Origin: Seriola aureovittata
Taxonomy: Eukaryota; Chordata; Actinopteri; Carangiformes; Carangidae
NCBI RefSeq assembly: GCF_021018895.1
Contig: NC_079384.1
Coordinates: forward strand, 124,718 to 188,717
DNA length: 64,000 nt
Direction: 5' to 3'
Below are positions 52,992 through 64,000 of the stretch, one piece after another. The notes beneath the pieces were generated by a model. The model did no database searches. It worked only from the letters and a program-made list of their open reading frames with translations, and was not told the DNA's origin. The number at the start of each line of letters is the position of its first letter. Positions within the stretch are counted from its first letter, which is position 1. The translations under genes were made by a program, and so were the position numbers.

Positions 52992-55900
52992 CTGAGGCAC
53001 ATTGGCTTCACTGCCACACTCACCAGCCTCTGGCTGCTGTCAGCCAATCAGAGCAGAGCTCAGCCGTCACCTGAGTCCACACCATCACACCCTCCCAGAA
53101 TGTCACTGTGTTGCCTCAGAGACAGTGAGAGTGATAGTTTCAGTGGTGGCAGAAGAACATTGTGTTTCAGACGTGTGAAAACCTTCACTGGTAACGGGCT
53201 AACCAGCGCACCGGTAGCTATGGGTACCAGAAAGTTCTGGGTCACCAGATGTGCAGCTGATAAACACATTCTGGCTTCAGCAGGCCAGCTGGACCAAAGC
53301 GGTGCTGGACTTATTAATATTAGCTAAATTAGCTGGACTTCTGTCAGACCTGGCTAAAGTAGCTGCTCTCAGTGTTTGCTCAGCCACCTGATTATAAACA
53401 TTGCTAGCTAAGTTGGCTGAATTCATACAGTTAACTCAGCTGGTTGACTTCAGTGTGAAGGTAGCTGTTTGGGTCAATTACAGATCACTAATCGTCTGTG
53501 GGTGAATGAAACTGCAGTGACAGACACAGAGCTCCATGAACTACAGCAGAAGATCAGTAATGTTGTTGCTAAGTTACCTTGAAGAGTTCACACAGTTGAA
53601 TCACAGTAGAAACACAATTGAAAACATTAGAAACTGTTGTTCAGTGAAGCGTCTCGTCTGTCCTGATATGAGTTTTTTTTTAACTTTGTTCTGATTGGCT
53701 GTTCCACCTGCAGACTGGCGAGTAGTTTAACACTGTAGAGCCTCTCAGCTCCACTCATGGATCTAAGGTTAAAGGTTCAGACCGTCTGGATCATCGCGGG
53801 ACCAAAACCTGACAAAGGAAACATCAGACAGGAGTTCTGCTGGAGGTCAGAGAAGAAACAGACTAAACTGTTAAAGCAAAATTATGTTCTGACCGGAAGA
53901 AATGCAGCATGATGCTTGAAGTAAGTCAGAAGCAGGTTTTACAACTGGTCAGAAACCTTTAATACAACAATAAAACTACTGCAGGTCACTCTGCAGAGTT
54001 TACACGTGATCAAAGGTCAGGTGATCCAGTCTGATTATACTCTGGTGAGATTTTACAGATCAACTGAGTTCAAACTGATGGAAGAAAGTACAACAGTGTT
54101 TCACAGACACAACTGAACAATAGAGGATAATTTCACAGGACTAAACAAGAATTATATTACATTATATTATATTATATTATTATATTTTCCTAACCCTTAT
54201 ATTATGGATCTTTTTATTCTCCTACTGAAGATAATCAGTTGATTCTGAAATGTTCAAACAATTAAAGGAGATATTTGTAAGTTTTGGATATTGCTACAAA
54301 GCTAACATTAGCATTGGCAACTGTTTACTTACCATCAAATTTCATTCCTTTACTCACCAACAGCTGTCTCCAGAGGTGGAAACAAACACCAATGTTAACT
54401 CTTGTCTATATCACGTCTTTTTGTTCTTCTGAAGTTAGCATGCTAGCCATCTAGCTCTGGCCCGGTCAGACCGTCTCATCACGATATGATACTGACTTAC
54501 TGTAGTGTCCAGTCTGAAGATGTGTTATAACCTGTAAACACAATAATAACTGAAGTTATTGTGAGACTGGTAAGTAAACAGCTGTTCATATTATTGTTTT
54601 TTTATTTTCAGCTTTAGTTAAAACTTTAATTTCTTTTCATGGTTTGAGTGTCAATTTCCGTCTTGACATTGCCATATTTTCAATTCAGTATCAAATTCTG
54701 TTTTAATTTTAACTGATTTTCCTGTAGAAGAGTAAAAAGAACATAATTGATGAACCAATGTTTTCTGTGAATTATCATCTGTGTGTCCTGCAGTATCATC
54801 AGTGTTTAACTGAAGCAACACAAACCTGCAGAATTAAAACCATGGATCCTGCTGTTGTACTTTTATTATTCCAGATGATATTTTTCTATCCCTGAGTCTG
54901 AACTCTTGAACATCTGAAGGGTCAGCAGTTTGGTATGATTACAGATTAAAGATGGTAGAAACAAGACTGAAGACAAAACTGTGTTTGTATTTTGTTGCTG
55001 AAGATGAGAATGTCCCATCAGATCAGAGTTTTTTGACTGTTGTCATGAAATCTGGTTCAGTCTGACTCCAGGCTTCAAGTGATGCTTCGCCATCTGCTGG
55101 ATCTGGTCTGTGTGCCAAAAGTGAAGAACCATAAGTTGCAGTTCCACTAATGACCACTAGAGTCTGGCTCCAACAGTGAGTCAGTCCCCATAGACTCCCA
55201 TGTTAAAATGTCCAACTTTACAGCAGAAATAAACATGTTTACAGCCTGGTACAAAAACTATTTTGGTCTCTAGAGCTAATTTCCTCCTTCATGACACCTG
55301 TTTATATAACTCACCTTAGGGGCGTGGTCTCTTTCAGTGACAGGTGGGTAAGCATATGCTTGTCACAAACCAACATACACCACAGTCTCAGCTCCACACA
55401 TGCCCCTCTTTACCTGGGAGTTATGGGCGGAGTCAGGCACTGCTAAGATGGCGACGGTGGAACACACACACACACACACACACACATACATAAAATTCAT
55501 ACCCATCTGTTAACACAACCTGACTGAAGTGGTTCATGTAATTTTTATCTAATGATAATATTAACTGTCATGTTATGGAATGATGTATTTATTTTCATTA
55601 AGGCAGGTCCAGTATGTATGAAGATCCAAGTCAAGTCATCCTGTAGCACTCTGTAGGTGCTTGTGCGCAGGAACACAGGAGTTTAACAGTTGAAAAAATG
55701 TAGTGCCAAAGGAAAATGCTGTTTTCACAGGAAGATAAAGAGCTGATAATATTCTACATGAAGCTATGTTTAAACAGATGTTGGATTGTTTCAGTGTTTT
55801 AGTGTCTAAAACACGTTTTTTCATGTGGCGTTGCCCACAGCAACACATCACTCTGACACTCTGCCAGTGCCCCGGTCAGCTTTCCTAACTGAGACCACGC

Positions 55901-57105
55901 ACATCATAATCTACTGTATTGTACTGAGTATATATGACATCCTCACACAACCTCACGTCAGAAAACCCCAACTGTCCCTTTAACATCACTGACTTGTTTT
56001 AAGAGTCAGTTACACTGATTAGAAAACAGCATTTTTATATTAAACCTGTCTATTCTGCGTTAAACGTGCAGTCCACCATACTGATCTAGTCTGTTCATGA
56101 GTTCACCACACACATCATGGATGGAGCATGGAGTCCTGCCATGTGTTGGGTCTGAGGTCTACCTCATGAGCTGGACACCAAATATGTTGGATTTCAGTTG
56201 TTTATCAATTTATTGGCTATCATAAATTAAGAAAATATTAATATTTATTTTATATATTATAAGACATTTGGTATATCTTGAATGATGAGACCCAACACAT
56301 GGACACCACAGAAGCTGCTGCATCATTGAACTGAAGCTTGACTGAAGCTGTTTGGTTGAACTGTAGAAGAACATCAGCTCTGTGTGTGGAGTAAACCTCC
56401 TCCCACAGGTGGAGCAGGATCTGGGTCTCTGCCGCCTCTGGACTTGGACCAGGTCACTTCAGGATCATGTCAGGGTGTCTGTCCACCTGCTGAAGCTCAG
56501 GAGAAGACAATGACCCTAAACCTCAATGGAAATCCACCTTCTGGAGTGGTCCAGTCAGACCCAGACCTGAACCCAGTAGAGCTGCTGTTACTGATCTCAG
56601 AGAGAACACCTGTCTGACTGAAGCAGCTCTATAAGAAGAACGGTCTAGACCTCATCCTGAACACTGAGCAGGCCTGATCAGCAGCTACTGAAGACCTGGT
56701 TTCAGGTCCAACCAGGTTTTAAATCAAGGTTCACTTCCTGTTTGCACCAGAGGTGAAAGGTTCAGTAAAGACCCAGAGATTAGAGCTGTCTGACATCAGA
56801 GACACTGAGTCTGTCCTGATGAAGACCAGATCAGATTTAGGACCACTTAAAACCAGATCACAGACACTAAGTCTGATACTAGTATAAACACTTCGAGTTT
56901 CTCTAAGATTTTATTCTTACTGTCAGAGACAAACGAGATCTTCATGTTAACATAGAGAATTTGTTCTGGTTCACTGAGTGTGTGTGTGTATGTGTGTGTG
57001 TCAGTAGATGAAGTGAATCTGTCAGGCAGATAAATCCAGCTAAGACTGAAGCGACTTCAGAGTTTCATATCAGTAATGAGCACTGACCTGTGTGTGTGTG
57101 TGTGT

Positions 57106-57166
<61 letters not shown>

Positions 57167-57600
57167 AGTGTGTGTTACAGTGTGTGTTACCAGGACTCCT
57201 GCTGTGCGTCGCTTTGTGTTCACTGAAGCTGAAACATTGGGGCCACTCACGTTCAATAACAAACCAATAACATCTAAAATCAATCAATACTTTCATAGAC
57301 TGTGAGGATTGATCTTTAACCTGAGGATGTGTAAACAGGAGAACCTGATGCAGAACAGGTCTGAACGGGATCATCAACCACAGGGTCTGTGGTCTGAGTG
57401 ATTGGACGGGTCTGGGTCTAGGCTTGGACCAGGACTGGATGGATGTGTAGGTGAGTCAGGTGGGGTCTGGCTCTCAGTGAGAAAGAGGACCAGGATGGAG
57501 CCTTGTGGTCCAGTTGTCACCTGGTAGGAGTAGGACCTGGTCCAAGTGAGACCTAATGAGACCTCTCCAGACTCTCAGACCACAGTCAGTCTTTCTCCCT
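52992..57600. other. jakmip3-dpysl4 intergenic DNA
   Basis: Start is probably jakmip3 3' UTR/flank, with a candidate AATAAA at about 53970. No exon recognised. Simple repeats: (TATTA)n at 54155-54185, (CA)n at 55462-55487 and (GT)n at 57091-57162. A transposon relic lies at 56390-56770. Confidence 0.5.
56390..56770 (+). mobile_element. Decayed Tc1/mariner-like relic
   Basis: Contains 'GACCCAGACCTGAACCCAGT' followed by AGAGCTGCTGTTACTGATCT and then 'GAAGCAGCTCTATAAGAAGA'. One frame reads SDPDLNPVELL, recalling the transposase D-LNP-E segment. The block 'TTTTAAATCAAGGTTCACTT' recalls the 3' end of fish Tc1-like copies. Non-coding remnant. Confidence 0.5.
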
Positions 57601-57699
57601 CTGATTGTTTGCTCTCAGTTTGAGGTCTCAGCTCCTCCCTCTTCCATGACCTCCTTTTCCTTTCTTCCTCCCTCTTGTCTCCTCATTTATCGCCTGAGG

Positions 57700-57701
57700 A
57701 G

Positions 57702-57770
<69 letters not shown>
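57700..57770. repeat. (CA)n just upstream of the dpysl4 long-form start
   Basis: About 33 CA units end 43 bp before the ATG at 57813, within the presumed 5' UTR or core promoter of the long form. Confidence 0.95.
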
Positions 57771-57812
57771 CTCATCTCCTCTTCCCCTCGTTGTCTCAGA
57801 TCAGATCAGTCC

Positions 57813-58085
57813 ATGATGTCTGAGAGGAGGTGTTCTCAGGAGGACGACTGCTCCTCTCTTCTGTCCCGGCTCGGTTCGGACTCTCCGCGTCCTCGGATGA
57901 AGTATGGAGGGATGTTCTGCAGCGTCGAAGGAGCATTCGAGAACAAAACGCTCAACTTTGAATCATTCAGTCCGCAGACAGAGCGGCGCCGGGCTGCTCG
58001 GACCCAAGCTGACGGCCATGACAGAGGAGGACAGACTGTGGTGTTTCCCTCTGGACACGCCCGGGAAAACTACGGAAAGAGAGAG
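57813..58085 (+). CDS. dpysl4: dpysl4 long-isoform (A-type) first exon
   Basis: ATGATG at 57813 opens a frame [13 protein letters not shown]... with [20 protein letters not shown] and TLNFESF, the signature of the long N-terminal forms of CRMPs (compare KYGGMFCNVEGAFESKTLDF in DPYSL3). The frame stays open to 58097. Phase must be 0 to join SDRLI, which points to GAGAG|GTTCAA at 58085 as donor; this is a weak donor, so the 3' edge is uncertain. CpG-rich, as expected of a first exon. Confidence 0.75.
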
Positions 58086-60122
58086 GTTCAAATTTAAAAA
58101 CTTATTTATTCTAATCTTTTTCTAAGTTTTATGTAAAGAGAGTTTAGGAAGTGTTTATTTCACTTCATTGTTCCCTCATCAGTCCACACTCTGTACCAAC
58201 TGTGCCAGCAGCTAACTGTTAGCAGCTAACAATTAGCTAACCACTGAGCCAAATAACACAGTGTCAACATGGGATCAGAACTACAAAACTACAATACTAC
58301 TAAATACACAAGTTCAGGTGTGGAACATCTGCAAGTGTGTTGGAGCGGGTACCAGAGTCTAATGAGTCAGATGAGTCAGAGTCTGATGGGTCTGATGAAT
58401 CTGACTCATCAGATTCTGACTCATCTGACTCATCAGAGTCTGATGAGTCAGAATCAGATGAATCAGATGAATCTGATGAGTCTGATGAGTCAGAGTCTGA
58501 TGAATCTGATGAATCTGATGAGTCTGATGAGTCAGAGTCTGATGAGTCAGATGAGTCAGAATCTGATGAGTCAGAATCAGATGAATCTGATGGGTCTGAT
58601 GAGTCAGAGTCTGATGAATCTGATGGGTCTGATGAATCTGATGAGTCAGAGTCTGATGAGTCAGATGAGTCAGAATCTGATGAGTCAGAATCAGATGAAT
58701 CAGATGAATCAGATGAGTCTGATGAGTCAGAATCTGATGAATCTGATGAGTCTGATGAGTCAGAGTCTGATGAATCTGATGAATCTGATGAGTCTGATGA
58801 GTCAGAGTCAGATGAGTCAGAATCTGATGAGTCAGAATCAGATGAATCAGATGAATCTGATGAGTCTGATGAGTCAGAGTCTGATGAATCTGATGGGTCT
58901 GATGAGTCTGATGAGTCAGAATCAGATGAATCAGATGAATCTGATGAGTCTGATGAGTCAGAATCTGATGAATCTGATGAATCTGATGAGTCTGATGAGT
59001 CAGAGTCTGATGAATCTGATGAATCTGATGAGTCTGATGAGTCAGAGTCAGATGAGTCAGAATCTGATGAGTCAGAATCAGATGAATCAGATGAATCTGA
59101 TGAGTCTGATGAGTCAGAGTCTGATGAATCTGATGGGTCTGATGAGTCTGATGAGTCAGAATCAGATGAATCAGATGAATCTGATGAGTCTGATGAGTCA
59201 GAGTCTGATGAATCTGATGGGTCTGATGAATCTGATGAGTCAGAGTCTGATGAGTCAGATGAGTCAGATGAGTCAGAATCTGATGAGTCAGAATCTGATG
59301 AATCAGATGAATCTGATGAGTCTGATGAGTCAGAGTCTGATGAATCTGATGAATCTGATGAATCTGATGAGTCTTATGTGTCAGCTGCACTTTGTAAGTA
59401 TAATGTGTGTGTTGGAGCTGATGCCAGTCCAGGTGCATGACTCAAGCTTACCTCAGTGCAGATGTTGATCCAGCTGTTTCAGTTTAGATCCAGGTTAAAT
59501 TTCATCTCATGTTCCTCTAATGTTGAACAACATCACACTAGAACATAACAACACCAGAGTGAAGACTGAATGTAAACACTTAACATACAGAAAATAATTG
59601 CACAGCTGAGTAATCATCAATCATCTCAGTCAGTGAATTGATCACTAAGTGAGATGATGGTTGGTTACTGTGAAACATTTAACCTCAAATTATGATGTAT
59701 CATTAAAAATTAATTAAACCCATCAATAATTAGAATCTTTATTCTACTGTGGTTCTACTCAGTGATATTTTCACTGCAGTGAAATGTCTGAGTCCTTCCA
59801 CCACTGTGTGTAACATTAGAACACACCATCAGACTAATAATCTATCAATAATCAGGCAATCAGTTAAAATCAATCAGTACTCGTTCTCCACCACCCCCCA
59901 TCACCCGGCCACTCTCAGAGGGAGAGTCTGGCTCCTCTGCACCAGGTGAAGGCAATGACAACCATTCATTGTGTAGTGCATAAAGCACATCCGGAGATCT
60001 CCTTTCAAAATAAAAGGGCATGTAGGATTTAACTGCAGCTGCAGTTTACAATGAATGTAAGGCTCATGATTCATTTTACACTTTAACTTATTATCAGCTG
60101 ATGATTATAACACAGAAACGTC

Positions 60123-60173
<51 letters not shown>

Positions 60174-63141
60174 TATATATATATCTTCCTTCCAAAGAAA
60201 GAGAGGAAGTGGAACAGCCTTATATGGTCATTGCAGAGATGAGTGTGTTATCTCACGAACACACTTATCCTCCTCCTGAACAGGGTCTTCATCAGTCTGA
60301 ACGGGTTCTGAACAGAATACCAAATTCTTCTTGCATCAGGGTTGGGGTTAGTTATGGTCGTCCATTTTATTTTGAAGCTCCAAACCGGAAGTCCAGTGTG
60401 TGTGTATTGTCGGGAATGTGACGTCAGAGTTGACGGAAACAACAATAGCAGACTGTGTGTGCATGTGTGTGTGCGCGCGAGCTGATCAGCCGATCACAGA
60501 TCGATCAGGATGTCCTTCCAAAACAAGAAGAGCAGCGCGAGACCCGCGGTAGGTCGAAGCCGGGCCGAGCCGAACCGAGACAAGCCGGAATAACCGGTAT
60601 AACTGGGCAGGTGCGCCATGATGCTGCAGCTCCGCTTGTCAATCACCGGGCCGTTAGGACCAGACCGAGACTGACTGAGCCCAGCGGGTTTACAGCAGCT
60701 TTCAGGCCCGGCCCGGTCCGATCGCTCGGTTCGGTTCGGTTCTAAAGCTTCAAACAGAAAACCTGATTTTAATATTGAATACATGGTGCGTTCAGTTAAT
60801 GTGGGACATTTCATCTTTGTCTGGTTACACCTTTTGATTGAGGCTAAAAATGAGAGCCTCAGCTGAACTGGACCACAAGAACCTTGTAAAGGTTCCATTA
60901 AAAGAAGTGGGTCACACGTCAATGACAGAGCTGAAACATCCCTGATACAGTGGACTTTCTAGACCCTCATCAGTCCTGCACCAGGGCTTTATAAACCCTC
61001 ACCAAGTCTTGATGAACATTCACTGCAGTTTGTTATCAGCTGTTCTATGTGTATAATGTGAACTTGTTGACCTCCTATTTTACCCAGCATCCTTTGTGTT
61101 AGCAGAGTGACCGTCTGATCATCAAAGGAGGAAAGATTGTCAACGACGACCAGTCATTCTACGCTGATGTCTATGTAGAGGACGGGACCATCAAGTAATT
61201 ACTTTCATATCAATAACATGATCCTGATGTCAGCTGTTGACACCTGACCCCCTGACCTCCAGGTGTGTCATACCTGTTATTGTCTCTAACATCACACTTC
61301 ATGTGTCCTGATCAGGCAGATTGGTGAGAACCTGATCGTCCCGTCCGGCGTGAGGACAGTGGATGCATACGGTCAGCTGGTCATCCCTGGAGGCATCGAC
61401 GCCAACACCAACCTGCTTGCTCCGCAGAAAGGCCTGAACCCGGCCGACGACTTTTACCAGGGAACCCGAGCTGCCCTGTTTGGAGGAACCACCACCATCA
61501 GTCAGTGATTACTGATAACCTATCGATACTGATCGATCAAGCTCCAGTCAAAGAACACGAGTAACACTGATGTTTGTGTTTACAGTGGACCACGTGCTGG
61601 TGGAGCCGGGGGCTAGTTTACTGTCAGCGTTTGATCAGTGGAGGGAGACGGCGGAGCAGAGGGCATGCTGTGACTTCTCTCTTCACCTGGACGTCACTCG
61701 CTGGCACGACGGACTGTACGAGGAGCTGGAGACGCTCATCAAAGATAAAGGTCAGACCAGCTCCCTGCTCCTCAGAGAACAAACTGCTGCTAATCAAACT
61801 TCCTGTTGTGACCTCCTGTGACCCCTGCGACGTCCTCTGACCTCCTGACTCCGCTCATCAAACTGAATTTAAAATTATCAAGATGAGAGCAAAGACTGTG
61901 AGACTGGAACAGACCAACTGATCCGGACTCTAACTTCGATGATGAGTATAATTGGAATATGATGACTGATGGTACCCAAGTTGGACTGTGTCTGTTCCAG
62001 TCTGGGTCAGGTGGGTCTGTTCCAACTCCCAGTCCCTCCGGGCTCTACAGTCTTACACACCTCTCCATCCAGGGTCTCAAAAGCTTTTCCCTCCTTTTCT
62101 TTTTCAGCTCAAACATCTCAGCTGCTGCTGTTGGCCATGTTTGTTTTGGTACAAGATCATGTGACAGTCTGCAGTAGTTACTGATCAGTGGTTCAGGTCT
62201 AAGGTTTCTGCTCCTTCAAGATGGTCAGAGACTAAAACAGCTCTGTGTACTGTTGAGTATTACATGCAGTACTCTGAGTACTGTTGAGTGTTACCTGCAG
62301 TATTTGTGTTCCAGGTGTGAACTCCTTCCTCTTCTTCATGGCCTACAAAGATAAATTCCAGAGCTCCGACTCTCAGGTGAACCACACTTTCTTTATTATT
62401 ACTGTTTGTTGTTTCTCTTCCTGTAACTGAATTCTTGTTTCCGTGATTTCAGCTGTACGAGGCGTTCGGGGTCCTGCGGGATCTTGGAGCCATCGCCCAG
62501 GTCCATGCTGAAAACGGTGACATCATCGATGAGGTAATACATCCTGCCCAATGGGACAGGTGCTCTCGCTTTTTTCATTGAGTCAAACAGAGAAACTGAT
62601 CATTTCTGTTTCACACTGTTTTTACAGTGAGAACTAGTGTAAACTGGTTTAAACTGGATTAAATGGTGTAATCTGGTTTAAACTAGTGAACTGGTTTGAA
62701 CCTGTGTGAACTGGTGTAATCTGGTTTAAACTTGTGAACTGGGTTCAAATGGTGTGAACTGGTTTAAACTGGTGTAATCTGGTGAAAACTGTTGTGCTTC
62801 AGGAAGAGAAGAAGCTTCTCTCTCTCGGCATCTCAGGACCTGAAGGACACAGTTTATCTCACCCTGAGGAGGTAAGCACACGTGAGACACACCTGAGACA
62901 CATCTGTAACACACCTATAACACACCTGTAATACACTTGTACAAAAAAAATTGTATAAACATCCACAAGGTGTGAGAGGTGTGTATCATTGATGGTTTGT
63001 GTCTTATGACATTTTTTCAGGTGGAGACAGAGGCAGTGTATCGCGCCGTCACCATTGCCAAACAGGCCAACTGCCCACTGTATGTTACCAAGGTGATGAG
63101 CAAATCTGCTGCTGATGTCATCGCCAAATCCAGGAAGAAAG
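57813..63141 (+). CDS. dpysl4: Dihydropyrimidinase-like 4 (CRMP3), partial at window end
   Basis: Long-form first exon 57813-58085, or short-form first exon 60510-60548, then common exons 61106-61194, 61316-61500, 61586-61750, 62315-62376, 62453-62533, 62803-62871 and 63021-63141. The last ends in phase 1, and the gene continues beyond 64000. The short form so far is 270 residues of a usual 570: [13 protein letters not shown] then [74 protein letters not shown] and [20 protein letters not shown]. This is the amidohydrolase-like fold of collapsin response mediator proteins, which are non-catalytic, tetrameric, cytosolic and involved in tubulin/actin control and axon guidance. DPYSL4 is favoured over DPYSL2/3 by the [17 protein letters not shown] stretch, the MSFQ start and the jakmip3 neighbour. 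Oddity: residues 71-84 read [14 protein letters not shown] where relatives have DVHTR..MP. Confidence 0.92.
58340..59385 (+). repeat. 1 kb (Ser-Asp-Glu) coding-like minisatellite in dpysl4 intron 1
   Basis: Built from GAT-GA(A/G)-TC(A/T) 9-bp and GA(A/G)-TC(A/T) 6-bp units. The frame giving S/D/E is open from 58304 to 59440 but has no in-frame ATG; another frame has an ATG (58269) and reads MSQSLMNLM. The minus strand reads [10 protein letters not shown] consensus donor GTAAGT follows at 59391. Higher-order blocks of about 240 bp recur (for example 58800-58930 and 59040-59170). Best regarded as an intronic minisatellite; see the finding on its substitution pattern. Confidence 0.85.
60124..60184. 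repeat. (TA)n microsatellite
   Basis: About 30 TA units with one AAA interruption at 60168-60170, upstream of the dpysl4 short-form promoter. Confidence 0.95.
60380..60509 (+). promoter_or_regulatory. dpysl4: dpysl4 short-form promoter with ETS and CRE sites
   Basis: A perfect ETS/GABP site ACCGGAAGT (60384-60392) and a full palindromic CRE TGACGTCA (60419-60426) lie 118-84 bp upstream of the short-form ATG (60510). CpG-rich DNA follows (GTGCGCGCGAGC and 60540-60730). No TATA box. This is the classic arrangement of a TATA-less CpG promoter; CRE suggests CREB/ATF responsiveness, which suits a neuronal gene. Confidence 0.7.
60510..60548 (+). CDS. dpysl4: dpysl4 short-isoform first exon
   Basis: Encodes exactly 13 residues, [13 protein letters not shown], then GTAGGT donor in phase 0, matching the family pattern in which 13 residues (MSFQGKKSIPRIT in the mammalian form) precede SDRL. 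The start is chosen by that match. Confidence 0.9.
62534..62802. repeat. Short GGTTTAAACTGGTG(T)AA tandem in dpysl4 intron
   Basis: From 62635 to 62790 the intron is an imperfect array of 'AACTGGTTTAAACTGG' and 'GTGTAATCTGG' units. No coding content. Confidence 0.7.
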
Positions 63142-63234
63142 GTGACATCATCATCATTATCATCATCATCTGTTCCTCATCACATCTTTTAATCCAGATT
63201 AGGTCCAGATTAAATTTAGATTTCAACTAGTAAT

Positions 63235-63765
63235 TTTCTCCCTTTTTAAAAATGTGAACATCCAACCTGGTCTGTCAGTCCTCGGGTAACTGTCCCCTAT
63301 CTCTAGAAGTCCAGAGCTTTCAGCATCTCAGGTGGAATGTCATCCACACCTGGTGACACCTGCAGAACCTTTTAACCAATGACAGAGAAAAGTCTCCCCC
63401 AGCTCTTCCAGCTCTCAACCAGCCTGACAGAAATTCCTTCTTCAGTTTAACTGCTGATGTTCAGCAGTGGGTTCTTCGATTGCTGCCATGACAGGTACCA
63501 ATGACCTCTGTCTACAAGTCTGGGCAGTACCCTCAAGACATGGACCACTCTGACTCAATATCCTCAGCCTCTCCTGGGATGCAAGAAAAATTCCTCCAGA
63601 GGTGAAAGTCATCAACCTGGTGTTCCCAGTTCACTGTCTCTACCTGTTTGGGTGTACCAGGTCTGTCCTCTCCCACCGCCTGATCTGCCTCACCACCAAA
63701 TGGTGATCAGTTGACAGTGTCCAAAACATATGGCTGCAGATCTAATGAAATGACCACAAAGATGT
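63235..63765 (-). mobile_element. Decayed LINE (RTE-like) fragment, endonuclease region
   Basis: Contains 'CACCACCAAATGGTGATCAG', 'TTGACAGTGTCCAAAACATA' and 'GACCACAAAGATGTTCATTG'. Read on the minus strand these correspond to the LSTDHHLVV..RPYVLDT..FVVV order I associate with the endonuclease of a common fish LINE. Broken and in a dpysl4 intron. Confidence 0.5.
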
Positions 63766-64000
63766 TCATTGATCCATCCATCCATTTTCTACCGCTTATC
63801 CTCTAGTAGGGTCGCGGGGGGGCTGGAGCCTATCCCAGCATCTTTTTGGGCGAGAGGCGGGGTACACCCTGGACAGGTCGCCAGTCCATCGCAGGGCAAA
63901 CACATAGAGACAGACAACCATTCACACTCACAGCCACACCTATGGTCAATTTAGCCTAGTCCCCATTTTGCATGTGTTCGGACTGTGGGAGGAAGCCAGA
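63766..64000 (-). mobile_element. LINE 3' end, (ATCC)n-tailed, runs off window
   Basis: Begins 'ATCCATCCATCCATTTTCTA' + CCGCTTATCC, then 'GGGCGAGAGGCGGGGTACAC' + CCTGGACAGGTCGCCAGT and 'ACCATTCACACTCACA', the very common teleost LINE tail seen in reverse. The tail repeat at the left marks the 3' end, so the element points to the minus strand. The RTE/Expander type is my best guess. Confidence 0.7.

Noticed and set aside
57675..57812. Upstream start for dpysl4 giving a poly-(Thr-His) N-terminus
   Set aside because: The in-frame extension is a read-through of (CA)n with no family match; the ATG at 57813 fits the CRMP long form.
58269..59468. 399- and 359-residue frames (MSQSLMNLM..., THQTHQIHQ...) as genes
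   Set aside because: Alternative and antisense readings of the Ser/Asp/Glu minisatellite; variation between units changes residues in these frames and there is no homology.
60455..60922. Overlapping ORFs of 96 (+) and 142 (-) residues
   Set aside because: They cover the CpG-rich dpysl4 promoter and first exon; open by base composition, no family match.
60510..63141. DPYSL3 or DPYSL2 in place of DPYSL4
   Set aside because: MSFQ start, [17 protein letters not shown] and the jakmip3 neighbour favour DPYSL4; a full alignment could still change this.

Overview
This is a piece of vertebrate nuclear genome, almost certainly from a ray-finned (teleost) fish. The evidence is three split vertebrate genes with GT-AG introns, very dense (CA)n/(GT)n microsatellites and minisatellites, a tRNA-derived SINE, relics of Tc1-like transposons, and RTE-type and other LINE fragments of a kind common in teleosts. 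There are no bacterial or viral genes. All calls come from reading the sequence and from memory of the protein families; no search was run.

Layout. 1-13100: no recognisable gene; minisatellites, nested tandem duplications, microsatellites and dispersed repeats. About 13150-33970: tcerg1l on +. A 5' non-coding exon ends at 13594, the CDS runs 15140-31889 in 15 coding exons and gives about 578 aa with one WW and two FF domains. About 35480-53000: jakmip3 on +, with CDS 36175-52342 in 22 coding exons (840 aa) and a possible second 3' terminal exon at 52899-52991. 57813 to the window edge: dpysl4 (CRMP3) on +, cut off after its eighth exon. It has two alternative first exons (57813-58085 and 60510-60548), and the short-form promoter carries ETS and CRE motifs.

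The three genes are head to tail. Their order matches part of human 10q26.3 (TCERG1L, PPP2R2D, BNIP3, JAKMIP3, DPYSL4 as I recall it), but PPP2R2D and BNIP3 are absent between tcerg1l and jakmip3. The genes are not known to share a pathway: TCERG1L resembles the nuclear elongation/splicing factor TCERG1, JAKMIP3 is a neuroendocrine Golgi/microtubule coiled-coil protein, and DPYSL4 is a cytoskeletal axon-growth protein. The last two are mainly neuronal.

Most worth a second look: introns with AC repeats after the donor and GT repeats before the acceptor, which could pair in the pre-mRNA; a jakmip3 CDS in which every intron is phase 0; two competing jakmip3 C-termini; a 1 kb Ser/Asp/Glu repeat in a dpysl4 intron that is open and varies almost only at synonymous positions of one frame; replacement of the conserved CRMP 'DVHTR' segment in dpysl4; and a twin perfect hairpin in a jakmip3 intron.
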